Below, one piece after another: positions 34,003 to 43,020 of a DNA stretch of 64,000 nucleotides (positions are counted from its first letter, which is position 1; every line of letters begins with the position of its first letter). The stretch spans positions 984,795 through 1,048,794 of the forward strand of contig NZ_JAYWTM010000001.1 of NCBI RefSeq assembly GCF_036016195.1. Direction: 5' to 3'. The DNA comes from Brenneria populi. Its GTDB lineage: Bacteria; Pseudomonadota; Gammaproteobacteria; Enterobacterales; Enterobacteriaceae. A model generated the notes under the pieces. That model saw only the letters and a program-made list of their open reading frames with translations. It was not told where the DNA came from and did no database searches. The translations under genes and the position numbers were made by a program.

Positions 34003-34027
34003 GAGTTATAAGTTAGGTTCATAACTC
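34003..34027. promoter_or_regulatory. LysR-type dyad upstream of lysP
   Basis: GAGTTAT-N11-ATAACTC is a perfect 7-bp inverted repeat containing the LysR-type T-N11-A box, centred about 90 bp upstream of the lysP start. In E. coli lysP is activated by the LysR-type regulator ArgP, so an ArgP (or YeiE) site is the natural reading; the regulator is inferred. Confidence 0.5.
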
Positions 34028-34065
34028 AAGACCGATCATTAGCAATACCTATTTTTCCGCTGCCG

Positions 34066-34938
34066 TTATTCCGCATCGCGGCAGTAGCTTAGGAAACGCT
34101 GCAGAACATTGGAAAGATGCTTCTGCCGATGGTGCACCAGATACAGCGTGCGCGTAAATTTAGGCAGCGGAATCGGTAACTCAACCAGCGAGCCCATCTC
34201 CAACTGTTCGGCGATAACATGGCGCGACAGGCAGCTCACGCCGATGCCATGGCGCACCGCGTGTTTAATCGCCTCTGAATTGCCCAGCTCCATCACGAGA
34301 CGGAAGCGCGGCAACTGCGCCAATAGCAGATGGTCGAGCACCTCACGCGTCCCGGATCCGGGCTCGCGTAAAACCCAGGGAACGTCGTTCAGCGCCGATA
34401 AAGAGAGCGTCTGCTGACTGAGCGGGTGCGTCGGCGCGCAGAATACCACCAGTTCATCCTCCATCCAGGGCAGCGTCACCAAATCGGGATGGTGACACGG
34501 CCCTTCGATCAGCCCGAGATCGACGCTAAACTCGGATACGCTGGCGATCACATCCTGGGTGTTGCCGACATGCAATTCCAGAGGAATTTCAGGAAAATCA
34601 TGGCGATAGCGGGCAATCATGGCCGGCAACAGGTAGTTGCCGATGGTGCTGCTGGCATAAATGCGCAAGGCGCCGTTGTCACGGCGAAAAAGTTGCTCAA
34701 TCTCCGCTGACTGTTCAAGCAGCGACAAGGCCTTGGGATAAAGCAGACGGCCGTGCTCATTGACGACCAGCCGCTTGCCGACGCGATCAAATAATTGAAC
34801 CCCCAACTGCCCTTCCAGATCGGCCAGCGCGGCGCTGACCGCGGATTGAGAAAGAGCGAGTACGACCGAGGCCTGAGTGGTTGAACCACTTTTCAGGACT
34901 TCAGTAAACACTTCCAACTGACGTAATGTGATATGCAT
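34066..34938 (-). CDS. yeiE: LysR-family transcriptional regulator YeiE
   Basis: A 290-aa LysR-type regulator. The N-terminal winged helix is MHITLRQLEVFTEVLKSGST with the HTH SVVLALSQSAVSAALADLEGQLGVQLFDR (read with gaps). The effector domain has ASSTIGNYLLPAMIARYRHDFP, ELHVGNTQDVIASV, LPWMEDELVVFCAPTHPL, LREPGSGTREVLDHLL and GIGVSCLSRHVI. It is divergent from yeiH, and a palindrome lies between them, consistent with autoregulation and yeiH control. YeiE has been linked in other enterobacteria to sulfite stress and motility; that is family knowledge. Confidence 0.93.
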   Translation of the reverse strand: MHITLRQLEVFTEVLKSGSTTQASVVLALSQSAVSAALADLEGQLGVQLFDRVGKRLVVNEHGRLLYPKALSLLEQSAEIEQLFRRDNGALRIYASSTIGNYLLPAMIARYRHDFPEIPLELHVGNTQDVIASVSEFSVDLGLIEGPCHHPDLVTLPWMEDELVVFCAPTHPLSQQTLSLSALNDVPWVLREPGSGTREVLDHLLLAQLPRFRLVMELGNSEAIKHAVRHGIGVSCLSRHVIAEQLEMGSLVELPIPLPKFTRTLYLVHHRQKHLSNVLQRFLSYCRDAE

Positions 34939-34962
34939 AGCAGGCTCTTTATCTGAAATACC

Positions 34963-34973
34963 TATAAGTTATA
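34963..34973. promoter_or_regulatory. Possible YeiE-binding palindrome
   Basis: TATAAGTTATA is a palindrome with a single central base in the 116-bp divergent region, 25 bp before the yeiE start. The placement fits LysR-type autoregulation, but the region is AT-rich, so chance is possible. Confidence 0.3.
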
Positions 34974-35054
34974 AATATATAATCAATTACTCTTTTAACT
35001 GCTCTGATAATAGGATTGGACATCGATTAATTATTCTCGGAACAGGTAAATAAA

Positions 35055-36152
35055 ATGATGGCTATTCCCGCCGTCCAACAGCTTACTCAGTGTCGCAACC
35101 GAACAATTCAGATTCTCCCAGGCCTATTAATAATAGGTTTAACGACATACATTCTTCTTTGGCTGGCGGCAATACCGAAAGTCGTACTGTGGGGACCAGG
35201 CACATTAACACTGGCAATCGTGGCAGGTGTCATACTGGGTAATACGGTATATCCATGGACACGCGCATTGTGCGATCCGGGCGCGCAGTGGGCAAAACGA
35301 CATCTGCTGCGATGGGGCATTATACTCTACGGATTTCGACTTAATTTTCAGCAAATTGCCGCCATCGGCATCACGGGCGTCGCCATCGACTTCACCATCG
35401 TGACATCCACTTTCCTGCTCGCCTGTTGGCTCGGCCGCAGGGTATTTAAACTCGACGATGAAACCGTCATCCTCATTGGCGCAGGCAGCAGTATCTGCGG
35501 AGCGGCGGCGGTTATGGCGACGGCCCCCGTGGTGAAAGCGTCTGGAGACAAAATTGCGGTTGCCGTTTCAACCGTCGTTATTTTCGGCACGACGGCGATG
35601 TTCCTATACCCCTGGCTATACCAGCTTAATCTTTATTATCACTGGTTGTCTTTCAATCCGCAAACCTTCGGCATCTATCTGGGCTCGACGCTGCATGAGG
35701 TTGCTCAGGTTGTCGCCGCCGGACACGCAATTGGCGCTGAAACAGAAAATATCGCCGTTATCAGCAAAATGCTGCGCGTCATGATGCTGGCCCCGTTCCT
35801 GCTGTTGCTCGGCATGGCGCTAAAAATAACGCGGCAAAAAACCGCGCCGGCCGCGCTAGAATCGGTTGCGCTGGTTTTTCCCTGGTTTGCGCTAGGGTTT
35901 GCCGCCGCCGCCGCGCTCAATTCAACCGATGTGTTCTCGCCGGCGCTGACCAGCGCATTAACCCGGCTGGATAATCTGCTGCTGACCATGGCGATGATAG
36001 CATTGGGGCTAACCACCCGCATTAGCGACATCCGTAATGCCGGGACAAAACCGCTGCTGCTGGCGCTGCTGTTATTTATCTGGCTGGTTGTCGCCGGCGC
36101 GGGCATTAATCTGACTTTTGACCGCTTATTCAGCCAGGCATCGATAAATTAA
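35055..36152 (+). CDS. yeiH: UPF0324 / putative sulfate-exporter family membrane protein YeiH
   Basis: A 365-aa inner-membrane protein with about ten helices, family UPF0324 (PSE). Marks: LLIIGLTTYILLWLAAIPKV, GVILGNTVYP, the GIILYGFRLNFQQIAAIG segment, IGAGSSICGAAAVMATAPVVKA, LGSTLHEVAQVVAAG and AMIALGLTTRI. E. coli carries it between yeiE and nfo, as here. The start is ATGATG at 35055; the second ATG is equally possible. The ribosome-binding region CAGGTAAATAAA is moderate. Confidence 0.92.
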   Translation: MMAIPAVQQLTQCRNRTIQILPGLLIIGLTTYILLWLAAIPKVVLWGPGTLTLAIVAGVILGNTVYPWTRALCDPGAQWAKRHLLRWGIILYGFRLNFQQIAAIGITGVAIDFTIVTSTFLLACWLGRRVFKLDDETVILIGAGSSICGAAAVMATAPVVKASGDKIAVAVSTVVIFGTTAMFLYPWLYQLNLYYHWLSFNPQTFGIYLGSTLHEVAQVVAAGHAIGAETENIAVISKMLRVMMLAPFLLLLGMALKITRQKTAPAALESVALVFPWFALGFAAAAALNSTDVFSPALTSALTRLDNLLLTMAMIALGLTTRISDIRNAGTKPLLLALLLFIWLVVAGAGINLTFDRLFSQASIN

Positions 36153-36216
36153 CGCTTAACGACTGGTTAACCCGGGCGACGATGCCATAATGCTCCGTCA
36201 TCAAGAGGAGAAGAGC

Positions 36217-37077
36217 ATGAAATACGTAGGTGCGCACGTCAGCGCGGCGGGCGGCGTCGATCGGGCCGTCATACGCGCTCATGAGCTGGAAGCGACGGCT
36301 TTCGCCCTGTTCACCAAAAATCAGCGCCAGTGGCAAGCTGCGCCATTAGCGCCGGATGTGATTGCACGCTTTAAATCCGCGTGTCTGGACTATGGCTATA
36401 CGCCGGCGCAGATTTTACCGCACGACAGCTACCTGATTAACCTCGGCCACCCGGAGACGGAAGCGCTGGAGAAGTCGCGCGCCGCCTTTATCGACGAGAT
36501 GGCGCGTTGCCAACAGCTGGGGCTGACGCTGCTGAATTTCCACCCCGGCAGCCACCTGAAGCAGATTGACGAAGCGCGCTGCCTGTCCCGGATCGCCGCA
36601 TCGATTAATATCGCGCTGGCGGCGACGCAAGGGGTCACGGCGGTGATCGAAAACACCGCCGGGCAAGGCAGCAATCTGGGATTCCGTTTTGAACATCTGG
36701 CCGCCATTATTGATGAGGTTGAAGATAAAAGCCGCGTGGGGGTCTGCATCGACACCTGTCATGCCTTTGCCGGCGGCTATGATTTACGCAGCAAAGACGC
36801 GTGTGAAAAAACCTTCGCCGAGTTCGAGCGGGTCGTCGGATTTGGTTATTTGCGCGGCATGCATCTGAACGACGCGAAAAGCGAATTCAATAGCCGGGTA
36901 GACCGTCACCACAGCCTGGGAGAGGGAAACATCGGCAAAACCGCTTTCAGCTATATCATGGGCGATGCGCGTTTCGACGGCATTCCGTTGATTCTGGAGA
37001 CCGTCAACCCCGATATCTGGGCGCAGGAAATAACCTGGCTCAAGTCGCAGGATACGCACTCAGCTACGCCAAAGTAA
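36217..37077 (+). CDS. nfo: Endonuclease IV Nfo
   Basis: Zinc-dependent AP endonuclease of base-excision repair, 286 aa (285 in E. coli), a TIM barrel. Metal ligands sit in the conserved segments YVGAHVSAAGG, LLNFHPGSH, AVIENTAGQGSNLG, GVCIDTCHAFAGGYD, GMHLNDAKSEFNSRVDRHHSLGEG and PLILETVNPDIW. The start ATG at 36217 follows AAGAGGAGAAGAGC; a longer in-frame start at 36190 would disturb that site. It is convergent with fruA, and the two share a bidirectional terminator. Confidence 0.97.
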   Translation: MKYVGAHVSAAGGVDRAVIRAHELEATAFALFTKNQRQWQAAPLAPDVIARFKSACLDYGYTPAQILPHDSYLINLGHPETEALEKSRAAFIDEMARCQQLGLTLLNFHPGSHLKQIDEARCLSRIAASINIALAATQGVTAVIENTAGQGSNLGFRFEHLAAIIDEVEDKSRVGVCIDTCHAFAGGYDLRSKDACEKTFAEFERVVGFGYLRGMHLNDAKSEFNSRVDRHHSLGEGNIGKTAFSYIMGDARFDGIPLILETVNPDIWAQEITWLKSQDTHSATPK

Positions 37078-37176
37078 GCGCCTCGAACGCGGCTTGCGGC
37101 GGCTCCAGCGACCGGGCCATTCAAGGACGAATAAGCGTCTGCGCTATGCAGCTTGAAGTACGAAGGTTCTAAAACG

Positions 37177-37215
37177 AAACAGGCGCCGCCGGATTGCCCC
37201 AGCGGCGCCTGTTTT
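37177..37215. terminator. Bidirectional terminator between nfo and fruA
   Basis: AAACAGGCGCCGC and GCGGCGCCTGTTT pair perfectly around a 12-nt loop, with T tracts on both sides (GTTTTCT to the right, TTTCGTTTT on the minus strand). The 100 bp before it (37080-37166) contain a degraded ERIC half-element ending CAGCTTGAAGTACGAAGG. Confidence 0.9.
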
Positions 37216-37246
37216 CTACCTCCCGGTATAACGACTCGCGCTCTGA

Positions 37247-38941
37247 TTAAGCGGCCGTTTTCACCGGTTGTTCATCCGGACGTTTCAGCAACGCGTACAA
37301 CACGCCCGCCACCACGCTCCCGGCGATAATGGCGAACAGATAGCCCAGTACCGGCGTAATCGCGCCAGGGATCAGCAGCACGAACAGACCGCCGTGCGGC
37401 GCCATCAACTTAGCGCCGACCGCCATCGAAATAGCGCCGGTCAGCGCGCCGCCGATGATGCTGCACGGCAATACGCGGATAGGATCACGGGCGGCGAAAG
37501 GAATCGCCCCTTCGGAGATAAAGCACAGCCCCAGAACCAGCGCCGCCTTACCGCCTTCGCGTTCCGTCGGGTTGAATTTCTTGCCGGCCAGCAGCGTCGC
37601 CAGACCCATCGCCAGCGGCGGCACCATCCCCCCCGCCATAATCGCGGCCATAGGGCCATAGATCTGGCTGCTCAGCAGCGTGGTGCCGAATACGTAGGCC
37701 ACTTTATTTACCGGCCCGCCCATATCGGTACACATCATGCCGCCCAGCAGGGCGCCCAGGATCACCGCATTCGCCGTCCCCATGGATTGCAGCCAGTCGG
37801 TCAGACCGGTCAGGATCTTGGCTACCGGCGTACCGACGCCGTAAACCATGATCAAGCCCATAATCAACGTTGCCAATAGCGGGATAATCAAGATCGGCTT
37901 CAGCGCCGACATACTTTGCGGCAAGTTGATATGCTTATTGATGGCTCTGGCAATATAACCCGCAAGGAAACCGGCGATGATTCCTCCCAGGAACCCGGCC
38001 CCCATGCTATTCGCCAACACGCCGCCAACCAGCCCCGGCGCCAGACCAGGACGGTCGGCAATGGAAAACGCGATATACCCGGCCAATACCGGAACCATCA
38101 GCATAAACGCCGAATCACCGACCGTCTTCAGCGCGGCGGCCAGCGTGCCCGGTTCTTTAAACGCTTCGATACCGAACATAAACGACAGCGCGATGCACAG
38201 ACCGCCGGCGACCACCACCGGCAGCATATAGGATACGCCGGTCAGCAGGTGGCTATAAGGACCGGTGCCGCCTTTTTTAGCCTGTTTGGTCTCCTCGGCG
38301 CTGCTCTGTCCGCTCGGCTGGTAAACCGTGGCTTCCGCCAGCGCCTTATCCAGTTCCTGCGCGGTCTTTTTCAGCGCCAGGCCGGTGGAGGTGCGGTACA
38401 TTTTCTTGCCGGCGAATTTGCTCAAATCGACTTCGATATCCGCGGCGACGATCACCACATCGGCCTGTGCGACCTCTTCCGGCGTAATGGGATTGCCGGC
38501 CCCGACGGAGCCGCGGGTTTCGACCTTAACCCACCATCCACGTTTTTTCGCTTCGGTTTCAATAGCTTCCGCAGCCATAAACGTATGCGCCACGCCCGTC
38601 GGACACGCCGTCACGGCGACGATACGTTTTGCCACGCCGCTTTGCTGAGCCGGTGCCGCGGCCGCCGCCTGAGCCTGATAGGTCGCGGCCTCCGCTTTAG
38701 CCTTCGCCAGGAAAGCGCTCGGCTGGCTCGCGGCCAGTTCGACGTCCCCCACGTAAACCTGTTTGCCATTCAGCGCCGCATCCGCGGCGGCGGCGGCGCC
38801 AAGAACGATCGCCAGTTCGGCCTCGTCAGCCTGTTCTGTAAACGTCAGCCCTGCTTGCGCAGCGGCCGAGCCGAGTAGATTTTTCACCAGGTGGCTTCTC
38901 GCCAGGCCCAGTGATTTATCTAAAATCAGCAGCGTTTTCAT
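37247..38941 (-). CDS. fruA: PTS fructose-specific EIIB'BC component FruA
   Basis: Membrane subunit that imports fructose and phosphorylates it to fructose 1-phosphate, 564 aa. An N-terminal duplicated EIIB' domain (about 1-100) is followed by the active EIIB domain with phospho-cysteine in ACPTGVAHTFMAAEAIETEA (near 113) and the EIIC domain (about 230-555) with about nine helices, including GGLCIALSFMFGIEAF, GFLGGIIAGFLAGYIAR, MCTDMGGPVNKVAYVFG and FISEGAIPFAARDP. Third gene of fruBKA, 16 bp after fruK. Confidence 0.97.
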   Translation of the reverse strand: MKTLLILDKSLGLARSHLVKNLLGSAAAQAGLTFTEQADEAELAIVLGAAAAADAALNGKQVYVGDVELAASQPSAFLAKAKAEAATYQAQAAAAAPAQQSGVAKRIVAVTACPTGVAHTFMAAEAIETEAKKRGWWVKVETRGSVGAGNPITPEEVAQADVVIVAADIEVDLSKFAGKKMYRTSTGLALKKTAQELDKALAEATVYQPSGQSSAEETKQAKKGGTGPYSHLLTGVSYMLPVVVAGGLCIALSFMFGIEAFKEPGTLAAALKTVGDSAFMLMVPVLAGYIAFSIADRPGLAPGLVGGVLANSMGAGFLGGIIAGFLAGYIARAINKHINLPQSMSALKPILIIPLLATLIMGLIMVYGVGTPVAKILTGLTDWLQSMGTANAVILGALLGGMMCTDMGGPVNKVAYVFGTTLLSSQIYGPMAAIMAGGMVPPLAMGLATLLAGKKFNPTEREGGKAALVLGLCFISEGAIPFAARDPIRVLPCSIIGGALTGAISMAVGAKLMAPHGGLFVLLIPGAITPVLGYLFAIIAGSVVAGVLYALLKRPDEQPVKTAA

Positions 38942-38957
38942 AGTTCGTCTCCTGCTG

Positions 38958-39896
38958 TCAGTTAAAGGGTTTTAGATCGACGCGCGCCATCATTGCAGCT
39001 AACTGAGGACGGTCGGTAATACCAACATTGCTTTGACTCACGGCAAGTGCTGCAACCGCCGTTGCCAGGCGCAACGTGTGTTCGCTGGACTCACGCATTA
39101 ATAAGCCATAAATCAGTCCCCCGACCATGGAGTCTCCGGCGCCCACCGTGCTGACCACGTTGCAGGCGGGCGGTTTCGCCAGCCATGCGCCCGAGGCGTT
39201 GACCCACAGCGCACCTTCGGCGCCCAGGGAAATCACGACATGAGCGATGCCTTGCTCGCGCAGCGCGTGCGCGGCGTCGACCACATCATCCAGCGTCGGC
39301 AGCTTGCGGCCCGCCCAAATTTCCAATTCACGGCGGTTCGGTTTCACCAGCCACGGGGACGCTTTCAACCCCGCCACCAGCGCATCGCGGCTGCTGTCGA
39401 AAATAATGCACGGACAATGGGTACGTAACCGGGACATCCAGTCGGTAAACGCATCCGGATCGACGCCGGCGGGTAAACTCCCGCTGACGGCGACCATATC
39501 GAATTGTCCGAGCCAGCTCAGGGAGTCGTTGACGAAACGCTGCCAGTCTTGCGGCGTGACCTCAAACCCTGAAAAGTTGAGATCGGTAACGTCCCCGTCT
39601 TTTTCCGTCAGTTTGACATTGATACGCGTACGTCCCGGCACAACCTGAAAACGGTTTGCAATGCCCAGTTCGCTGAACAGTTGCTGGAAACCATCCTGAT
39701 TGTCTTTTCCCAGAAACCCACCTACCGTGACATCAATCCCGAGGTCTTTCAGCACCTTGGCAACGTTAATACCTTTGCCTGCGGCATGCAGACCCGCAGT
39801 CTGAACCAGGTTGACCTCGCCCTTTTCAATTTCAGGGCAGTAGCCGACCAGATCATAAGCCGGATTCAGGGTAATGGTGGCGACTCTCCTGCTCAT
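38958..39896 (-). CDS. fruK: 1-phosphofructokinase FruK
   Basis: PfkB-family kinase converting fructose 1-phosphate to fructose 1,6-bisphosphate, 312 aa as in E. coli. Marks: ATITLNPAYDLVG, GLHAAGKGINVAKVLKDLGI, GRTRINVKLTEKDGDVTDLNF, SGSLPAGVDPD, VKPNRRELEIWAG and the catalytic VSTVGAGDSMVGGLIYG (Asp near 250). Its start overlaps the fruB stop by 4 bp, and fruA follows after 16 bp. Confidence 0.97.
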   Translation of the reverse strand: MSRRVATITLNPAYDLVGYCPEIEKGEVNLVQTAGLHAAGKGINVAKVLKDLGIDVTVGGFLGKDNQDGFQQLFSELGIANRFQVVPGRTRINVKLTEKDGDVTDLNFSGFEVTPQDWQRFVNDSLSWLGQFDMVAVSGSLPAGVDPDAFTDWMSRLRTHCPCIIFDSSRDALVAGLKASPWLVKPNRRELEIWAGRKLPTLDDVVDAAHALREQGIAHVVISLGAEGALWVNASGAWLAKPPACNVVSTVGAGDSMVGGLIYGLLMRESSEHTLRLATAVAALAVSQSNVGITDRPQLAAMMARVDLKPFN

Positions 39897-41026
39897 GCTG
39901 CCCCCTCGCCCAATCCGGAATTAATCGCTTCGCCGATAGCGGCCAGCGCTTGTTCGGCATCGTCGCCGCTCGCCGTAAAGCGTAGTCTGTGACCTTTCTT
40001 CACGCCCAGTGCGATAACTTTCATCAGGCTGCGTCCATTCACCGGTTTACCCGTGCCGTCAAGATTGGTAACGGTAATCTCGCTGCTGAACTGCTTGATG
40101 ACGTTAACCAGCATAGTGCCCGGCCGGGCGTGCAAGCCATGTTCGTTGCGTACGGTAAACTCTTCCGTCAGCACGTCGTTCTCTTCCGGCACATCGCTGG
40201 TCAGCAAGGCCAGCAGGGTTGGCGCATCGGCCTTCAGCAGGCGTTCAGCTTTTTGTTCGGTTAACAGCTTCGTCAGATAATCAATCGGCGCGTATACCTG
40301 ATCGTCCGCCGCGGCGACCGTTACCAGCAACGCGACCGATTCGCCGTCGACATCGAAAGGCGCGGCGGGACGGGCTACGGCGGCGGCGCTGCTGAGGTTG
40401 CCTTCGGCGCTGTCGCTGAACCAGACGCCCTGTCCCAGATTAAGCGGTTTATTGCTCACGACATGGCTGACGAAGCGGGTATCCGCGGCGCCGACCTGTT
40501 GCAGGCGACCGGCGTTCAGCGCCTGTAGCGTCAGCAGATTGTCCGTCGCCACATCCAGCGATATCAGCGAGGTATCAAAACGGAACTCCGGCATTTGCTG
40601 CTCGCCCATCAGCAGGTCATGCAGCTCTTCCGCCGACGTGGTGCTCGCCAAGCGCGCCGCGACGCGATCGTCGCTGAGCACATGCGTCAACTGGCGCAGC
40701 AGCGCCAGATGCTCATCCGAGCGTGCCGCAATGCCCAATACGACGTAGGCCGTTTGGTCTTCGCCCCAGGTAACGCCCTGAGGAAACTGAAATACCTGGA
40801 CGCCCGTTTTCAGTACCAGATCGCGAGTATCCGTTGTGCCGTGAGGGATAGCGATGCCATTCCCCAAATAAGTGGATGTTTGCGTTTCGCGCTTCAACAT
40901 GCCGTCGACATATGCCGCGCTGACGCACCCGGCCTGAGTCAGAGCCGAAGCAACAAGCTGTATGGCTTCCTGCTTGCTGCTGGCTACCGCGCCCAAATGA
41001 ATATCTTGCTGTGACAACTGGAACAT
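39893..41026 (-). CDS. fruB: PTS fructose diphosphoryl-transfer protein FruB (EIIA-HPr)
   Basis: Cytosolic phosphotransfer protein of the fructose PTS, 377 aa. The N-terminal EIIA domain (about 1-145) has the phospho-His in GIAIPHGTTDTRDLV, a middle connecting domain follows, and the C-terminal FPr/HPr-like domain (about 285-377) has NEHGLHARPGTMLVNVIKQF with the phospho-His. First gene of fruBKA. Its start follows AAGAGAGGAGAGCT. Two Cra operator sequences lie 24-102 bp upstream, so repression by Cra with relief by fructose 1-phosphate is expected. Confidence 0.97.
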   Translation of the reverse strand: MFQLSQQDIHLGAVASSKQEAIQLVASALTQAGCVSAAYVDGMLKRETQTSTYLGNGIAIPHGTTDTRDLVLKTGVQVFQFPQGVTWGEDQTAYVVLGIAARSDEHLALLRQLTHVLSDDRVAARLASTTSAEELHDLLMGEQQMPEFRFDTSLISLDVATDNLLTLQALNAGRLQQVGAADTRFVSHVVSNKPLNLGQGVWFSDSAEGNLSSAAAVARPAAPFDVDGESVALLVTVAAADDQVYAPIDYLTKLLTEQKAERLLKADAPTLLALLTSDVPEENDVLTEEFTVRNEHGLHARPGTMLVNVIKQFSSEITVTNLDGTGKPVNGRSLMKVIALGVKKGHRLRFTASGDDAEQALAAIGEAINSGLGEGAA

Positions 41027-41049
41027 AGCTCTCCTCTCTTGCTGAAAGT

Positions 41050-41061
41050 TGAATCGTTTCA
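41050..41061. promoter_or_regulatory. Cra (FruR) operator, fruB-proximal
   Basis: TGAATCGTTTCA fits the Cra consensus core TGAAWCGNTTCA exactly and lies 24 bp before the fruB start codon, in a position suited to block transcription. Confidence 0.8.
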
Positions 41062-41116
41062 GCTTTCATGAGAAAAAATGTGTCTATTGAGAAAAGCGTT
41101 TCAAAAAAAGTATCGC

Positions 41117-41128
41117 TGAAACGTTTCA
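41117..41128. promoter_or_regulatory. Cra (FruR) operator, fruB-distal
   Basis: TGAAACGTTTCA is a perfect palindromic Cra site about 67 bp from the proximal one. A half-like GAAAAGCGTTTCA lies between them at 41090-41102. E. coli fruB also has two Cra sites, supporting the assignment. The remaining 234 bp up to setB contain no gene. Confidence 0.85.
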
Positions 41129-41362
41129 ATGAGTCTCTTGCCATTACGCCATGAATGCAAGCATTCCGCACTATCGGCGTAACGAATTTATGACGTCACG
41201 CACATTTTAGCCGACGAACGAGATCCTCGAGAGATAAAAAACCTATTTAGCTGAAGCGCTGCTGAAGAAAAACATCCAAACAGTTTTTTTATTTTTTTAT
41301 AAACCGGCGTAACATGGCGCGCTCATCTCATTTTCCGCCGGCTTTTTCAGCGTTGTCACCGT

Positions 41363-42541
41363 ATGCACACATCCGTCAGTTCCGCTCGACGTCAGCCCGA
41401 TCTGACTTCATCCGCGTTTTTAGTTATCGCCTTTCTGACCGGAATCGCCGGCGCGTTGCAGCTTCCGACGCTCAGTCTTTTTCTGACGAATGAAGTGCGG
41501 GTGCGGCCGTTTCTGGTGGGGATGTTTTATACCGGCAGCGCGGTCATCGGCATCATCGTCAGCCAGATATTGGCGGCGCGCTCGGACCGGCAGGGCGATC
41601 GCAAAACGCTTATTTTCCAGTGCTGTTTGCTTGGCGCGCTGGCCTGCATATTATTCGCCTGGAACCGCAACTACTTTATTCTGCTGTTCGTCGGCGTGCT
41701 GCTCAGCAGTTTTGGCTCGACGGCGAATCCCCAGCTATTCGCGCTGGCGCGCGAGCATGCCGATCGCACCGGCCGGGAGGCCGCGATGTTCAGCTCCATA
41801 TTGCGCGCCCAGATTTCACTCTCCTGGGTAATCGGCCCCCCGCTCGCCTTTGCGCTGGCGCTGGGTTTCGGCTTTACGGCCATGTATCTGACGGCAGGCG
41901 CGGTATTTGTGATCTGCGGGATATTGGTCAGGATATTTCTTCCGTCCATGCCGAAACAGGCGGTAAAGACCGCCGCCACGCTCGAATCGCCTCGCAACAA
42001 TCGTCGGGATACGCTGCTGCTGTTTACCGCCTGCACGCTGATGTGGACCTGCAACGGTATTTATCTCATCAATATGCCGCTTTATCTGGTACACGAGCTT
42101 AATCTGCCGGAAAAACTGGCGGGAATCATGATGGGTACCGCCGCCGGGCTGGAGATCCCGGCCATGCTGGTCGCGGGATATGTCGCCAGCCGTTTTGGCA
42201 AACGCTTTTTGATGCGGCTGGCCATCGCCTCCGGCCTGCTGTTTTATGTGGGGCTGCTGTTTTTCGATCGCGAAGTCGCCCTGCTGACGCTGCAATTGCT
42301 GAACGCGATTTTTATCGGCATTCTCGCCGGGATCGGCATGCTCTATTTTCAGGATCTCATGCCCGGCCAGGCGGGCGCGGCCACCACGCTTTTCACCAAT
42401 ACCAGCCGCGTAGGCTGGATCATTTCCGGTTCGCTGGCCGGCATCGTCGCGGAAATATGGAGCTATCACGCGGCATTCTTTATCGCATTGATGATGATCG
42501 CCGGCTCCGGGTACTGCATGTGGCGAATTAAAGATGCGTAG
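41363..42541 (+). CDS. setB: Sugar efflux transporter SetB
   Basis: Major facilitator of the SET family that exports sugars such as lactose and glucose analogues in E. coli; 392 aa with 12 predicted helices. Marks: FLTGIAGALQLPTLSLFLTNEV, PFLVGMFYTGSAVIGIIVSQ, the loop motif ARSDRQGDRKTLI and GIGMLYFQDLMPGQAGAATTLFTNT (read with gaps). It is divergent from fruB as in E. coli. Its last 14 bp overlap the 3' end of yeiW on the opposite strand. Confidence 0.92.
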   Translation: MHTSVSSARRQPDLTSSAFLVIAFLTGIAGALQLPTLSLFLTNEVRVRPFLVGMFYTGSAVIGIIVSQILAARSDRQGDRKTLIFQCCLLGALACILFAWNRNYFILLFVGVLLSSFGSTANPQLFALAREHADRTGREAAMFSSILRAQISLSWVIGPPLAFALALGFGFTAMYLTAGAVFVICGILVRIFLPSMPKQAVKTAATLESPRNNRRDTLLLFTACTLMWTCNGIYLINMPLYLVHELNLPEKLAGIMMGTAAGLEIPAMLVAGYVASRFGKRFLMRLAIASGLLFYVGLLFFDREVALLTLQLLNAIFIGILAGIGMLYFQDLMPGQAGAATTLFTNTSRVGWIISGSLAGIVAEIWSYHAAFFIALMMIAGSGYCMWRIKDA

Positions 42542-42806
42542 CGCGTCGGGCATCCGGCGCCGTATCGGCCTCCAGCTTGATCAGGTAAATAAGCGCCTCA
42601 TCACGGTGGCTGAAGCACATATCCGCCCGCGCCTGTAGCCCCGAACAGACGGCCGGCCTGAGCGGCGAATGGAATATTCCGCAGCGCATTCGATCATCCA
42701 GATGAATACAGGGCGTATTGGCGGGCTTGCCGTGCGGCATGCCGGGCAGCGGGGTCGATATCGAGGGAGCGATGCAGCATGCGCCGCAATCGGAACGACA
42801 CTTCAT
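42528..42806 (-). CDS. yeiW: YkgJ-type cysteine-cluster protein YeiW
   Basis: A 92-aa protein of the UPF0153/YkgJ family, presumed to bind zinc or iron through cysteines. The pattern CRSDCGACCIAPS (residues 3-15), CIHLDDRMRCGIF and RPAVCSGLQ gives seven closely spaced conserved cysteines. E. coli has yeiW in the same place between setB and yeiP. The start ATG at 42804-42806 has GGAGAG upstream. The 214 bp between its start and yeiP hold the divergent promoters and no further gene. Confidence 0.88.
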   Translation of the reverse strand: MKCRSDCGACCIAPSISTPLPGMPHGKPANTPCIHLDDRMRCGIFHSPLRPAVCSGLQARADMCFSHRDEALIYLIKLEADTAPDARRATHL

Positions 42807-43020
42807 CGGCAGGCTCTCCGGCGGGCGATAAAGAAAAAGTCATCCGCCAACATAGCAGTCATGCGGGCAAACGCCAACGGTTGTTCACGCCGCGCGTGCT
42901 CTATATCCTTAAATGACGCCGACAGCGCCGCGCGCCGCATAAAATCCTGCTTGCCTGAATCCGGCGGCGCGAGTAACGTGTCGCCACAAAAATCTCACTC
43001 CTCATAGACAGGTAATCTTT

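Noticed and set aside
37916..38878. 320-codon plus-strand frame across fruA
   Set aside because: It is the complement of the fruA EIIB/EIIC coding sequence, rich in Arg, His and Gln, without family features.
41816..42553. 245-codon minus-strand frame across setB
   Set aside because: Antisense shadow of setB; composition is not protein-like and yeiW already occupies the minus-strand end.
42669..43007. 112-codon plus-strand frame before yeiP
   Set aside because: It overlaps yeiW in antisense and has no recognisable motif or ribosome-binding site.
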